A stretch of 64,000 nucleotides of DNA from positions 310,001 through 374,000 of the forward strand of contig OZ219800.1 of NCBI GenBank assembly GCA_964291275.2. The letters run 5' to 3'. The stretch is from Bin80 sp964291275. GTDB taxonomy: Bacteria; Bacteroidota; Rhodothermia; Rhodothermales; Bin80. Made by a program: the position numbers and the translations under genes. Shown in pieces: positions 55,684-64,000 of this stretch. Below the pieces are notes generated by a model that was not told where the DNA came from, did no database searches, and worked only from the letters and a program-made list of their open reading frames with translations. Each line of letters opens with the position of its first letter. Position 1 is the first letter of the stretch.

Positions 55684-57311
55684 TGTCGGTGCGGGTGTTG
55701 CGAATTCATACCGGCGACAACGTCGCTGTCGCATTGGTTTCGCTCCCTGCAGGCATTGAGTTCCTGCCCGGTTGCTTAACCCGATCGCCTGTCCCTGCCA
55801 AGCATAAGGTCGTTACGGATTTCATCCGCCAAGCAGAGCCCGTGGTTATGTACGGAGTAATGGTTGGTCGGGCACTGCGTGACCTTCATGTTGGAGATCG
55901 TCTCAACCGCAGTGATCTGGTGCATGATACTTCGGGGTACGGTGTACAGTCCGCACACAGTCCTCCGTCCTGGCAGGCCCCTGATGCCTCCCATTGGGAA
56001 GAGACAACCTTCCTGGGGTACCACCGAAGCGATGGCCAGATAGGTACAGCCAATCACTGGATTGTGCTTCCGCTGGTGTTTTGTGAAAACCGGAATATTG
56101 ATGTACTCCGCCGCGCCTTTGAAGATGAACTGGGGTACAGCCGAATTTCTCCTTACCGTCAGCAAGTCGCTGCACTGGCGCATGCATACCGTACAGGCAA
56201 CCCAACGGCAGACGCGATGGAGACATCGGTTGTATCGGAGCGGCTTTTTGAAAATGTAGACGGCGTGCATTTCCTCACACACCAACTGGGATGTGGTGGA
56301 ACACGTCAGGACGCCAGGAGCCTGTGCGGCCTTCTGGCGGGTTACGTAAACCACCCAAATGTATGTGGTGGAACTGTACTAAGTCTGGGTTGTGAGAACG
56401 CCGAATCAAAAATACTAATGGAGGAGCTGCACAAGCGCAATCCTGCTTTTGACAAGCCTCTCCGGGTGTTCCGACAGCAATCATTCGCGAGTGCAGATGC
56501 CCTTATCACTGATGCCATTGCGTACACTTTCTCTGGCCTGCAAGAGGCAAACAACCTTCGACGCGCTCATGCACCACTGAGCAAACTTACCCTGGGACTT
56601 GAATGTGGGGGTTCGGACGGATTTAGTGGTATCTCCGCAAATCCAGCCATGGGATATGCTACCGATCTCCTTGTGACGCTCGGCGGTAGTGCTATTCTTG
56701 GAGAGTTTCCTGAGCTTTGTGGTCTGGAGCAGTCACTGATCGACCGGTGCACACATGCGTCTGCCGCCGCTCGTTTTGTTGACTTAATGGAATCATATGC
56801 CACACTGGCAGAAGCCGTAGGATCCGGTTTTGAAATGAACCCCTCACCAGGAAACATTCGGGACGGATTACTCACAGACGCAATGAAGAGTGCTGGTGCC
56901 GCGCGCAAAGGTGGCACCTCTCCGATTACAGCAGTACTTGATTATCCCGAATATTCCACTGAGCCGGGGCTGAACCTTTTATGCACACCAGGAGGTGATG
57001 TAGAGTCTACGACAGCCATTGCAGGAGCGGGGGCTCAGATCATACTCTTCTCCACGGGTATGGGAACGCCAACCGGTAATCCGGTCGCCCAGGTCATCAA
57101 GATTAGCAGCAATTCTGTACTTGCCCACCGACTCCCGGACCTGATAGATCTGGATACAGGAAGCATTATTGAGGGTGATGAAACTGTTGAATCGGCCGGG
57201 ACCCGACTCCTTGACCTGATTGCGCGTGTCGCAAGCGGTGATTACGTCACTGCTGCGACACACTTGGGACAGCATGATTTTATCCCGTGGAAACGTGGAG
57301 TCTCCCTGTAG
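55683..57311 (+). CDS. uxaA: altronate dehydratase (UxaA family)
   Basis: 542 residues. An N-terminal SAF-like domain (residues of about 1-95) is joined to the UxaA/galactarate dehydratase domain. Seen: HQLGCGGTRQDARSLCGLLA, NVCGGTVLSLGCENAE, GLECGGSDGFSGISANPA, PSPGNIRDGLLTDAMKS and MGTPTGNPVAQVIKISSN. The enzyme removes water from D-altronate to give 2-keto-3-deoxygluconate. Being the last gene of a nucleotide-sugar operon is unusual; the partner uxaC (62458) is on the other strand 5 kb away, and UxaB and KDG kinase are not seen. A related sugar-acid dehydratase activity is possible. Confidence 0.9.
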   Translation: MSVRVLRIHTGDNVAVALVSLPAGIEFLPGCLTRSPVPAKHKVVTDFIRQAEPVVMYGVMVGRALRDLHVGDRLNRSDLVHDTSGYGVQSAHSPPSWQAPDASHWEETTFLGYHRSDGQIGTANHWIVLPLVFCENRNIDVLRRAFEDELGYSRISPYRQQVAALAHAYRTGNPTADAMETSVVSERLFENVDGVHFLTHQLGCGGTRQDARSLCGLLAGYVNHPNVCGGTVLSLGCENAESKILMEELHKRNPAFDKPLRVFRQQSFASADALITDAIAYTFSGLQEANNLRRAHAPLSKLTLGLECGGSDGFSGISANPAMGYATDLLVTLGGSAILGEFPELCGLEQSLIDRCTHASAAARFVDLMESYATLAEAVGSGFEMNPSPGNIRDGLLTDAMKSAGAARKGGTSPITAVLDYPEYSTEPGLNLLCTPGGDVESTTAIAGAGAQIILFSTGMGTPTGNPVAQVIKISSNSVLAHRLPDLIDLDTGSIIEGDETVESAGTRLLDLIARVASGDYVTAATHLGQHDFIPWKRGVSL

Positions 57312-57510
57312 GTACCCACGACTCGTTGATGAGGTGTTTCGGCAGCATTAGTTTGCGTTTTTCTTAGAAACCGAACTGGGATTTATGTAGGAAGGTTGAC
57401 AAAGCAATAATCCTCCTTAACGGATTAATCGTATGCGTCACCCAATCCAGATGGGGTTCACCGCACGCTTACTTAGAGTTGGCATGCACAGAGTTTATTC
57501 ATAATCGCCC

Positions 57511-58011
57511 TTATAGCTTCCCGTCGTTATTTTCCTTCCCGGCATCCTCATTCACACGCAGATACTCGTCTATGAACCGATCTGTCAAATTGCTAAAACT
57601 CTGCATAATGTAGCCGTGATCTCGACCGTGTTGCCCTGGGACTGATATTGCCCAAGTTGTAGTCGGAGCCGCTATTTTGCTCACTAAGTCGAACATTATT
57701 TTGTTTAGTTCTACGTCAATGGAGAACGCCAACCCCTATACATTAACACGAATAACGACTCCCTGAGTAGAATCCTCTCTGTAGATTCGGGCACCACGAA
57801 GACGACTCCGAACAGCTATTATTATATTCGATTTGGTGAGACCTATTTCCGCAGCATCTTCCGAAAGGTTTTCAACGATAAGCTACACGTCCTTGCATCC
57901 TGTGTATAGTTGGAACTGGTCAAGGCGAGTCAGAACTTCTTCACTTGTCTGTGCTTTGACCGGGGCGGCGAGCAAGAGGATTCCAAAAAGTAGTAGTGCG
58001 GCATATATCAT
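57511..58011 (-). pseudogene. small secreted-protein gene with two in-frame TAG codons
   Basis: Reading the minus strand from ATG 58011 gives a signal peptide (MIYAALLLFGILLLAAPVKA, then QTSEEV), TAG, a middle segment (LIVENLSEDAAEIGLTKSN ... VIRVNV), TAG, and a final segment (GLAFSIDVELNKIMFDL ... DEYLRVNEDAGK) to TAA at 57511. All three lie in one frame with no shift; the total is 166 codons. Other genes here end normally with TAG, so suppression is unlikely and nonsense mutation is the simpler view. I do not recognise the family. Confidence 0.65.
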
Positions 58012-58022
58012 TACGTCATCGT

Positions 58023-58138
58023 TTAACCTGCCTTTTGCAGCCCCGATGCAAGCTCATTGTCATCTTCCCCTGTAGCTACAAAATCTTTTATTGCTTCTTC
58101 ATTGGCCTTATTGTCAAGCCTTTCCATCTCCTCCTTTA
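58023..58138 (-). pseudogene. 3' part of a small ORF split by ISL3-B copy 2
   Basis: On the minus strand the codons EEMERLDNKANEEAIKDF and a short acidic tail end at TAA (58023-58025), 12 nt before the ATG of the secreted-protein pseudogene. The TSD of the ISL3 copy lies inside this frame. Its 5' part, from GTG 59581 (MVKCAKLLLEGIKE), lies on the other side of the IS. Restored, it would be about 50 residues. It may be a genuine small gene or a remnant. Confidence 0.3.
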
Positions 58139-59539
58139 GGGGCTTCAACTAATTTAGTGAAACCCTTGTTTTTGAGACAGCATCTGGATATAGATCCAGT
58201 CCACCGAGATAGAAGTAAATTGCATTTGCTAACCGCTTGGTATTTCGAAATCCGCGGCAACGGACTTTGATCGTTTTGATTCGACTGTTGATGCTTTCTG
58301 CTGGCCCATTGCTGGCTTTGAGAATGATCGCATTGAGAATTCCCCAAAGGTGTTTTCTGACCGTCTTGGCAACTTTAACCATGTCTTCAAGCCGGCAACG
58401 TGAGGCCCAGGACAACCATTTTTCCCAAGCTTTGCGTGCCCAGGTTCGGCTCTTATAGTGCCACAATTTCTGGGACAATTCTTTGATGGCCCAGGCACGG
58501 GCCGTTTTCAACGAACTATCCTTTAACGCCTTGAATCGCTTCTTTTGGCGGACCGACATATTCTGTTTGTTGGTCAGCCAGTCATACTTGGTCCCGGTGA
58601 GATCATCAATGCCCGCTTTCCGCAATTCTCGGTTCTCCTGCCGACGGACTTTATCCACCGCCCCTCCAATCTTTTTCGCCACATGAAAACGATCAAATGC
58701 AATCTTGGATGCCGCATCTGGAACATGTTTTTTCGTGGACTTGATATAGGCAGGCCACATATCCATGCTCACACTTTCAATCGCTTCCAGTTGCTCAGTA
58801 GAACAGCCTTCATAATAAGCATCCAGACTCGCATGGGTGCGCTTTTCCTTGACAAACAGCACCGTACCCGTTTGAGAATCTGAGACCACGGTGATATACT
58901 TATGGCCTTTTTTATACGAGGTCTCATCCACACACACATGGGCAACCGGTTGCGCCTTTCTGCGATCAAGCCCCCGTTCCACTGCGCGGTCCATAATCCC
59001 TGCAACCGCAGGCCAACTCATCTGCAGGAGCCGACACACTGACGAAATCGTTGACTCCCGAAGCAGATCAATGACCAGCGCCTCAAATTCATAGGTCATG
59101 CGTACACTCCGATCCGCCCAAGGGGGCGAAATCGTCACCACTCCGTGTTCTGCACACTTTACACGAGGTAACTGCGTCGTTACGATTGTACGATATTTTC
59201 CGGTATCCAGATGACGCCAACTCCGAGTCCGACGATCATACACCGGACTCGCTTGATCACATTTTGGACACCGAAGCTTGGATTCATCCGTACAGATCAC
59301 ATGGATATGGGCCTCCTCGGCATCATGATCCGCTGTTACCTCCGAAATTGACCAAGGTGACGAAATGCCATAAACCTTGTTTATTCCTCTAATCTTCACC
59401 CCCATTACGATTCGTGATTGTCGAAAAAATGAAAGATAAAACCTTTGAGTAGAATGACGCATGACGCGATAAATCGTCTGAAACCTTAGCCCAGAATTGG
59501 ATAAGATCAGGACTAATTCACTATATTTATTGAAGTCCC
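58139..59539 (-). mobile_element. ISL3-family insertion sequence, subtype B copy 2
   Basis: 1,401 bp, ends GGGGCTTCAAC... and GGGACTTCAAT..., flanked by the perfect 8-bp duplication CTCCTTTA (58131-58138 and 59540-59547). It differs from copy 1 by only a few bases and is in the same orientation, 26 kb away. Confidence 0.95.
58149..59405 (-). CDS. ISL3-family transposase, subtype B copy 2
   Basis: 418 residues from MGVKIRGINK (59405). It is almost identical to the copy at 32072-33328; one visible difference is Arg for Lys at residue 6. The frame can be extended upstream to 59462 but that region matches the IS leader. Motifs: RCPKCDQ, HVCVDETSYKKGHKY, SVSMDMWPAYI, NGPAESINSRIK. Intact and probably active. 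Confidence 0.95.
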   Translation of the reverse strand: MGVKIRGINKVYGISSPWSISEVTADHDAEEAHIHVICTDESKLRCPKCDQASPVYDRRTRSWRHLDTGKYRTIVTTQLPRVKCAEHGVVTISPPWADRSVRMTYEFEALVIDLLRESTISSVCRLLQMSWPAVAGIMDRAVERGLDRRKAQPVAHVCVDETSYKKGHKYITVVSDSQTGTVLFVKEKRTHASLDAYYEGCSTEQLEAIESVSMDMWPAYIKSTKKHVPDAASKIAFDRFHVAKKIGGAVDKVRRQENRELRKAGIDDLTGTKYDWLTNKQNMSVRQKKRFKALKDSSLKTARAWAIKELSQKLWHYKSRTWARKAWEKWLSWASRCRLEDMVKVAKTVRKHLWGILNAIILKASNGPAESINSRIKTIKVRCRGFRNTKRLANAIYFYLGGLDLYPDAVSKTRVSLN

Positions 59540-59547
59540 CTCCTTTA

Positions 59548-59906
59548 TTCCTTCCAGAAGCAATTTAGCACACTTTACCACTCCAACTTAGTCCACATTT
59601 GCTTGCGGAATACGTATAGCCTCCGCTAAACCTTTGATGCATCGACACCGTAATGCCTGCAAGTCTTTTTTGTCATGGTTTCTCTAGGTTAGGTATTAGA
59701 AGATGGACTGCCTCCCGATATAACACTTCTAACCTACACGCCTTCCACATTTCCACCTTGTGGAACAACCCCTCTAACCCTCCCACAATCACATCTGCCT
59801 TTTAACCTTCCCTGCCAGTCTTAGCGCCCGACGCTTGGCATCCATAGCCAACTCTACATCTAAACAGAAGAGGCAGGCAGATACTGGCACTTATATTTCT
59901 CCCTAG
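59548..59906 (-). other. gap between ISL3-B copy 2 and higA
   Basis: Apart from the first codons of the split small ORF (to about 59581), I see no gene, no IS end and no clear terminator in this stretch. It is relatively rich in CT-runs on the plus strand. Confidence 0.4.
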
Positions 59907-60584
59907 CTATGCATGGACATAATTGTAGGCGGAATGTCCAGACTGTGAAGTTGCTTGCTTCGTGATCTTCTTCATCATGCTAGGGCTAAAGGCTACATTA
60001 ATTCCCGGCTCGGAGTCATCAATTGTAGACAGTGAAGTTGCTTGCTTTATGATCTTCTTCATCATGCTAGGGCCAAAGGCCACATTAATTCCCGGCTCGG
60101 AGTCATCAATTTTAAATTCCCAATAATCAACACCCTCATAAATCTCTATAAGTATCGTAAATGTATTCTTAGATTGCAAGGCTCGCCCTAGTTGTTGAGC
60201 ATATTCATTTTCTTGAGCAATCAGATTTTCGATGGCTTGTTTCGCTATAACGAGGGCCTTCTTACTGTCCACTTTTGGGAAGGACTCCCAATTGTTGAAC
60301 AAACCAACCCGCCCCGGTGTCAATCGGATTAAATCTTGCCGATATTCAGCCTCTGCGTTGTGCCAAAATTCCTCGGACATATCAAATGCCTTTGCCAGTT
60401 TCTGAATCACTGTCGTCCCGAAACTCATCCCCTCATCGGCTTTCCGCATCTCTTCAACAAATTGCTCGACCACACCCATTCGTCTAGCCAACTCTTTGTT
60501 GTCAATCCCAAGGTCTTCCATAAACATCTCTACCAGTTCACCGGGGTGCACAGTCCAGTTGGGGCTAAATGGCATGTCAGTCAT
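59907..60584 (-). CDS. higA: HigA-type antitoxin with C-terminal tandem duplication
   Basis: 225 residues from MTDMPFSPNWTVHPGELVEM (60584). The N-terminal HTH (HPGELVEMFMEDLGIDNKEL, ARRMGVVEQFVEE, MSEEFWHNAEAEY) is that of HigA-like XRE antitoxins, which bind their own promoter and neutralise the toxin. The protein is longer than usual (about 100 residues). Near the C-terminus a 29-residue unit (IDDSEPGINVAFGPSMMKK...) occurs twice in tandem. It starts 2 nt after the toxin stop, so the pair is a toxin-first operon as in higBA. Confidence 0.85.
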   Translation of the reverse strand: MTDMPFSPNWTVHPGELVEMFMEDLGIDNKELARRMGVVEQFVEEMRKADEGMSFGTTVIQKLAKAFDMSEEFWHNAEAEYRQDLIRLTPGRVGLFNNWESFPKVDSKKALVIAKQAIENLIAQENEYAQQLGRALQSKNTFTILIEIYEGVDYWEFKIDDSEPGINVAFGPSMMKKIIKQATSLSTIDDSEPGINVAFSPSMMKKITKQATSQSGHSAYNYVHA

Positions 60585-60586
60585 GA

Positions 60587-60925
60587 TCAATGGTAGTCTT
60601 TGGCAATAGCCAAGATGGTAATGCAAGTGACCTCTTTGCGGTTAATGCCTCCATCATCCAAAAGCGGTAAAGGGTCATGATTTGGAGTGAAAATGAACCG
60701 GCGTTTTCCTCCAACGTGATAAGCTAGCTGATCCTTTCTATCACGACGGAGAAAATGCAGACCTCCTCCACGCTGCTTCCAAAGCTCGTCTAAATTAGGT
60801 GCTAGCTTCAAGGCTCGCATGCGCCGCTTCACTTGTTTTAAGACTTGCTCACCGTATTTCTTGGTGATTTTTGACTCATCCTCCAATAGGTTCTTGAGTC
60901 GCTCGTCCAGGTAATCTATTTTCAC
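60587..60925 (-). CDS. higB: HigB-type toxin (RelE superfamily)
   Basis: 112 residues from GTG 60925 (MKIDYLDERLKNLLEDESKI). This start is preferred to a longer frame from 61069 because it gives the normal length for the family. Seen: KKYGEQVLKQVKRRMRALK, the central ...GGLHFLRRDRKDQLAYHV, KRRFIFTPNHDPLP and the C-terminal ITILAIAKDYH, typical of HigB-like mRNA interferases. It should cleave mRNA on the ribosome unless bound by HigA. A DUF-type relative without activity cannot be ruled out. Confidence 0.85.
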   Translation of the reverse strand: MKIDYLDERLKNLLEDESKITKKYGEQVLKQVKRRMRALKLAPNLDELWKQRGGGLHFLRRDRKDQLAYHVGGKRRFIFTPNHDPLPLLDDGGINRKEVTCITILAIAKDYH

Positions 60926-61391
60926 AGATGCATGGCGGAGATAGTCGCGTTGGCAGAATAGTAACTCTGCCCAAAGTGGTTGGGCAATAGGTGTTTTTTC
61001 ATGAAAAACATGACGCAGACATAGTAACAATCGTGTATAAACAATATTCCTACGTAAGTTCCTTATCATTCATTCAGTTCGTGGATTATTAGTTTGTCAA
61101 CTTTCCTACGAAGTCCCACTGAATTTATTGAAGAGGAGTTCTTGCTTTTGTTTTCCGGTTTACCAGCAAAGGGGATGTTGCCATGCCCGACGATGAAGGG
61201 CAATGGCATGTACAGCAATATTTCATTTACAGCTTTTGCAACCGAACCCCGCAGTACTTTTGAGCGAGTTCAGTGGAACGGTGTACGACAGAGATATATT
61301 GATTTCCTGACGGGCACGAAGTAGATGCCGAAGCATATCTTGATAACACCGAATTGAACCACCCTACATAAGCCTCATAAAAAGAACCATT
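60926..61391. other. gap between higB and the TPR gene
   Basis: It contains the higBA upstream region. A 76-codon plus-strand frame (61094-61324, MSTFLRSPTEFIEEEFLLLF at its start) has no known family and no clear ribosome site. The frame upstream of GTG 60925 remains open but lacks features of the toxin. Confidence 0.35.
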
Positions 61392-62177
61392 ATGAGATAC
61401 GCACTCGTCACTACCCTCCTCGCCCTTCTTACGTTCAACCTCCCCGTTCAAGCACAGACGACTAGGGAGCTGGTGCTCCAAGGAAAGGACCTGCTGACCG
61501 ACGGAACCAATCACAGGGATATTGACAAATTGCTAGAGGCCCGTGCAATTTTTGAGCAAATCCCCGAAGATGACAGCTTATCAATCCTTGCCCATTACTA
61601 CGCTGCATCTATCGCCAGTGATATAGCCAACATACTGACAGACCGAGGGGAGTCCGGAAAAAGACGTGAAATTCGCGCATACATCAACTACTCCATTGAT
61701 AACCTTGAGACGACAGTGGAAATGGACGACACGTTTGCCGAGGGATGGGGGTTGCTTTCAACATCCTATGCTCATAAGATCTCAGTGAGCCCACTGAACG
61801 CTATCGGTTTGGGACGCAAGTACAACCGGACTATGTCAAAGGCCATAGAGCTTGAGCCCGACAATCCACGAATCATACTCTTAAAGGCGATCATGGACTA
61901 CAACCTCCCGGGAATCGTGGGAGGTGACAAAGAACGTGCGATGGAAGCGTTCAACAGGGCAGCCAGTATTTTTTTCGAAGAAATATTGGAAGATCCTCTC
62001 ATGCCATCCTGGGGACATGAACACGCCCATGCGCGAATCGGAATTACTTATATGGATCGGGGGGAACTGGAAAAGGCCCGATCATCGTTCGAACGTGCAC
62101 TCGAAATAAACCCGGATTTCGGATGGGTCCTCAACGAGCTAATTCCGTCACTGGAGGAACTGGAGTCCAAGCTTTGA
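61392..62177 (+). CDS. exported TPR-domain protein
   Basis: 261 residues with a signal peptide (MRYALVTTLLALLTFNLPVQ, cut near AQA-Q). Helical repeats include ARAIFEQIPEDDSLSILAHY, AIELEPDNPRIILLKAIMDY and a canonical TPR near the C-terminus (GITYMDRGELEKARSSFERA LEINPDF, shown with a break). A periplasmic scaffold role is likely. No operon partner: the next gene converges. Confidence 0.85.
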   Translation: MRYALVTTLLALLTFNLPVQAQTTRELVLQGKDLLTDGTNHRDIDKLLEARAIFEQIPEDDSLSILAHYYAASIASDIANILTDRGESGKRREIRAYINYSIDNLETTVEMDDTFAEGWGLLSTSYAHKISVSPLNAIGLGRKYNRTMSKAIELEPDNPRIILLKAIMDYNLPGIVGGDKERAMEAFNRAASIFFEEILEDPLMPSWGHEHAHARIGITYMDRGELEKARSSFERALEINPDFGWVLNELIPSLEELESKL

Positions 62178-62329
62178 GAATACTGGATCAGCTTGTTGCT
62201 GCGTACAACAAGCCTGTCGGATCACCTGGAGCTGATCTGACACAGATTTGTCATTCGTAGTGGACTTTTCGAGATACACTATTGCATGACATAAGAGGGT
62301 TGGAAGGTCGTGGGCGGAGCATCGCTGTG

Positions 62330-62354
62330 ATCCGGCATCAGACTGATGCCGGAT
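62330..62354. repeat. 25-nt perfect palindrome between convergent genes
   Basis: ATCCGGCATCAG-A-CTGATGCCGGAT is a perfect inverted repeat around one base. It lies between the ends of the TPR gene and uxaC, so it may act as a bidirectional terminator, but there is no T run on either side. It could also be a member of a dispersed palindromic repeat family. Confidence 0.6.
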
Positions 62355-62457
62355 ATACCACAAGCACGCTTGGTTATTCTTGTAACAGATCCGTCCGTGA
62401 CAACCATCCCTCTAATTCTACGGGCTGCACATTCAAAGACGAACCAGCATTTCTGCC

Positions 62458-63858
62458 TTACTTCACCCGAAAGCGGAAATATTCTTGAGCATTGTTGTAG
62501 GAGATGTTCTGCACAACCTGACCAAGCCAGTCTAGATCATCGGGGAGTTCACCTCTGTCAACCTGTGTTCCAATCATATTGCACAGGATACGCCGGAAGT
62601 ACTCATGCCGCGGAAAAGACAGAAAGCTCCTGGAGTCGGTCAGCATACCCACGAAGTGACTCAAGAGCCCCATATTTGCAAATGCAGTCAACTGGCGCTC
62701 CATGCCGTCGATCTGGTCCATGAACCACCACGCGGTTCCAAATTGAACTTTCGCCGGAACGGGATGCTCACAGAAATTGCCGCACATGGACGCAAGTACC
62801 TCATTATGTGCTGGATTGACTGAATAGAGTATTGTTCGAGCCAGTTGGCCGCTAGCATTGAGGCGATTCAGAAAACTGGCAACCCCCGTCGCAATTGCAA
62901 AATCACCGATCGAGTCATAGCCACTATCTGCTTTTGGTGCGCGAGAATTGTTATTGCGTAAGGCAGACAAATGGAATTGTTGCGTCCATTCTGCAGCATG
63001 ATCCATCTTTGCCAACTCATACAGCTGCCAGCTCTTGAATAACCTGACGTCGCTGCGGGATGGTACGATGCCACGCAACGTACCACCGAAAATGCGCAGA
63101 ATATCAGTGTGTTTATAATCCTCAGCGTACAATAGCTCTTCGCCGTGATCACTGACAATGCATCCACGGTCAGCAAAAAAATCATGACGGATCTGCAACG
63201 CTTCAAGTAGATTATCTGGAGAAGCAATGTCCAAGTTTGCCGCTTCCCCCAGAGCAGAAATATAGGTGCGCCAGGCTACGGGATCCATAATCTGAGAGGC
63301 CTTATCTGCTCGAAACCCAGGAACAACTATCAACGCCCCACCCTCTTCCGCTATCGCAGCATGTGCGGAAAGATCCTCAATTGGATCATTAGTTGTACAC
63401 ACAACCCGCACCTTCATGCGGCCAAGCAGTGCACGGCAGCTATATTCCGGCGTTCTCAACAATTCTGTGCACTGGTCAAATATTCTCTTGGAGGAACCGC
63501 TGTCCAAGAGGTCCTCAATCCCAAAGTAACGTCGTAATTCCAGGTGCGTCCAGTGGTAGAGTGGGTTCATAATTGTTTGCGGAACCGTACGCGCCCAGGC
63601 ATCGAATTTATCTCGGTCTGTGGCGGAGCCCGTACAGTAGTGCTCCTCAATGCCATTCATGCGCATTGCCCGCCATTTATAATGATCCCCCTCCAGCCAC
63701 GCCTGCGTTAAATTGTGAAATCTTCGGTCAACTGCGATATCCTCCGCTGACAAATGACAGTGGTAGTCAATTATAGGCATTGTAGCTGCGTACTCGTGAT
63801 ACAGTACTTCTGCAGCTGGACTCTTAAGCAGAAAATTCCGGTCAAGAAATCGTCGCAT
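62458..63858 (-). CDS. uxaC: uronate isomerase
   Basis: 466 residues, standard length. It converts D-glucuronate to D-fructuronate and D-galacturonate to D-tagaturonate, the first step of hexuronate catabolism. Seen: IDYHCHLSAEDIAVDRRFHN with the metal-type HxH, WLEGDHYKWRAMRMNGI, NPLYHWTHLELRRYFGI, CTTNDPIEDLSAH, VVPGFRADKA, and LYSVNPAHNEVLASM near the end. UxaA at 55683 acts later in the same route. The upstream 140 bp to the window edge show no promoter I can name. Confidence 0.97.
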   Translation of the reverse strand: MRRFLDRNFLLKSPAAEVLYHEYAATMPIIDYHCHLSAEDIAVDRRFHNLTQAWLEGDHYKWRAMRMNGIEEHYCTGSATDRDKFDAWARTVPQTIMNPLYHWTHLELRRYFGIEDLLDSGSSKRIFDQCTELLRTPEYSCRALLGRMKVRVVCTTNDPIEDLSAHAAIAEEGGALIVVPGFRADKASQIMDPVAWRTYISALGEAANLDIASPDNLLEALQIRHDFFADRGCIVSDHGEELLYAEDYKHTDILRIFGGTLRGIVPSRSDVRLFKSWQLYELAKMDHAAEWTQQFHLSALRNNNSRAPKADSGYDSIGDFAIATGVASFLNRLNASGQLARTILYSVNPAHNEVLASMCGNFCEHPVPAKVQFGTAWWFMDQIDGMERQLTAFANMGLLSHFVGMLTDSRSFLSFPRHEYFRRILCNMIGTQVDRGELPDDLDWLGQVVQNISYNNAQEYFRFRVK

Positions 63859-64000
63859 AGATCATTTTGTTTGTTGCTCGGTCAAATCTCGTAATTTCTT
63901 TCTGAAATAACTATACTCTCTCTCCATGATCCCCACCCGACACATTGGACCTATAATCACGGCCCCTCCTCTCTCAGCAACTCAACGGAGGCTGAATGGA

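Noticed and set aside
63985..64000. Possible gene start at the right edge (GGAGG then ATG at 63996)
   Set aside because: Only five bases follow the ATG in the window, too little to support a gene.

Overview
The window looks like chromosome from a member of the Bacteroidota superphylum, perhaps Rhodothermota or Balneolota. The evidence is a PorQ-type protein of the type IX secretion family, a TonB-dependent receptor with an N-terminal CarboxypepD_reg-like domain, and two promoter-like TAnnTTTG elements in front of the tRNA-Gln/prs block and the nucleotide-sugar operon. Clear Shine-Dalgarno sequences are scarce. This placement is inference; no rRNA is present. The region is rich in insertion sequences: IS21, two ISL3 subtypes, two ISNCY-type copies and an IS4-type element.

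Left part (1-36.5 kb). After the tail of an IS21 and a complete ISL3 element comes a plus-strand cluster of about 29 kb. It encodes (i) a giant surface protein of Calx-beta-like and Ig-like repeats with a C-terminal autotransporter-like barrel, about 4,456 residues when restored; (ii) a secreted protein of Ig-like domains, a DUF4402-like segment and a PapD-like segment, about 1,130 residues when restored; (iii) a small exported protein; (iv) two ExbD/TolR-like proteins around a TonB-like inner-membrane protein; (v) a TPR lipoprotein; (vi) an usher-like outer-membrane protein; (vii) an ExbB/TolQ/MotA-like channel protein. Genes (i) and (ii) are each cut by a different IS with a clean target duplication, and both frames are restored exactly when the IS and one duplication are removed. 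I read this as a candidate energised envelope-spanning system for assembling or moving a surface adhesin. It ends in a nest of IS elements (32.06-35.75 kb).

Middle part (36.7-49.5 kb). porQ faces a two-gene unit of a two-lipoyl 2-oxo acid dehydrogenase E2 and a XerC/D-like protein that has lost most catalytic residues. Then follow a TonB-dependent receptor, a Sel1-repeat protein, and a minus-strand housekeeping block: tRNA-Gln, prs, rplY, pth and hppA.

Right part (49.5-64 kb). An Asp/Glu racemase-family gene precedes a tight operon for nucleotide sugars: UDP-glucuronate decarboxylase-like, GDP-fucose synthase, GDP-mannose dehydratase, a short RmlA-like transferase, a RmlC-like cupin and a second nucleotidyltransferase with a beta-helix tail. 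The operon ends in an altronate dehydratase (UxaA) gene. Next come a secreted-protein pseudogene with two in-frame TAG codons, a third intact ISL3 copy, a higBA toxin-antitoxin pair whose antitoxin carries an 87-bp tandem duplication, an exported TPR protein and uronate isomerase (uxaC). UxaA and UxaC belong to the same hexuronate catabolic route.
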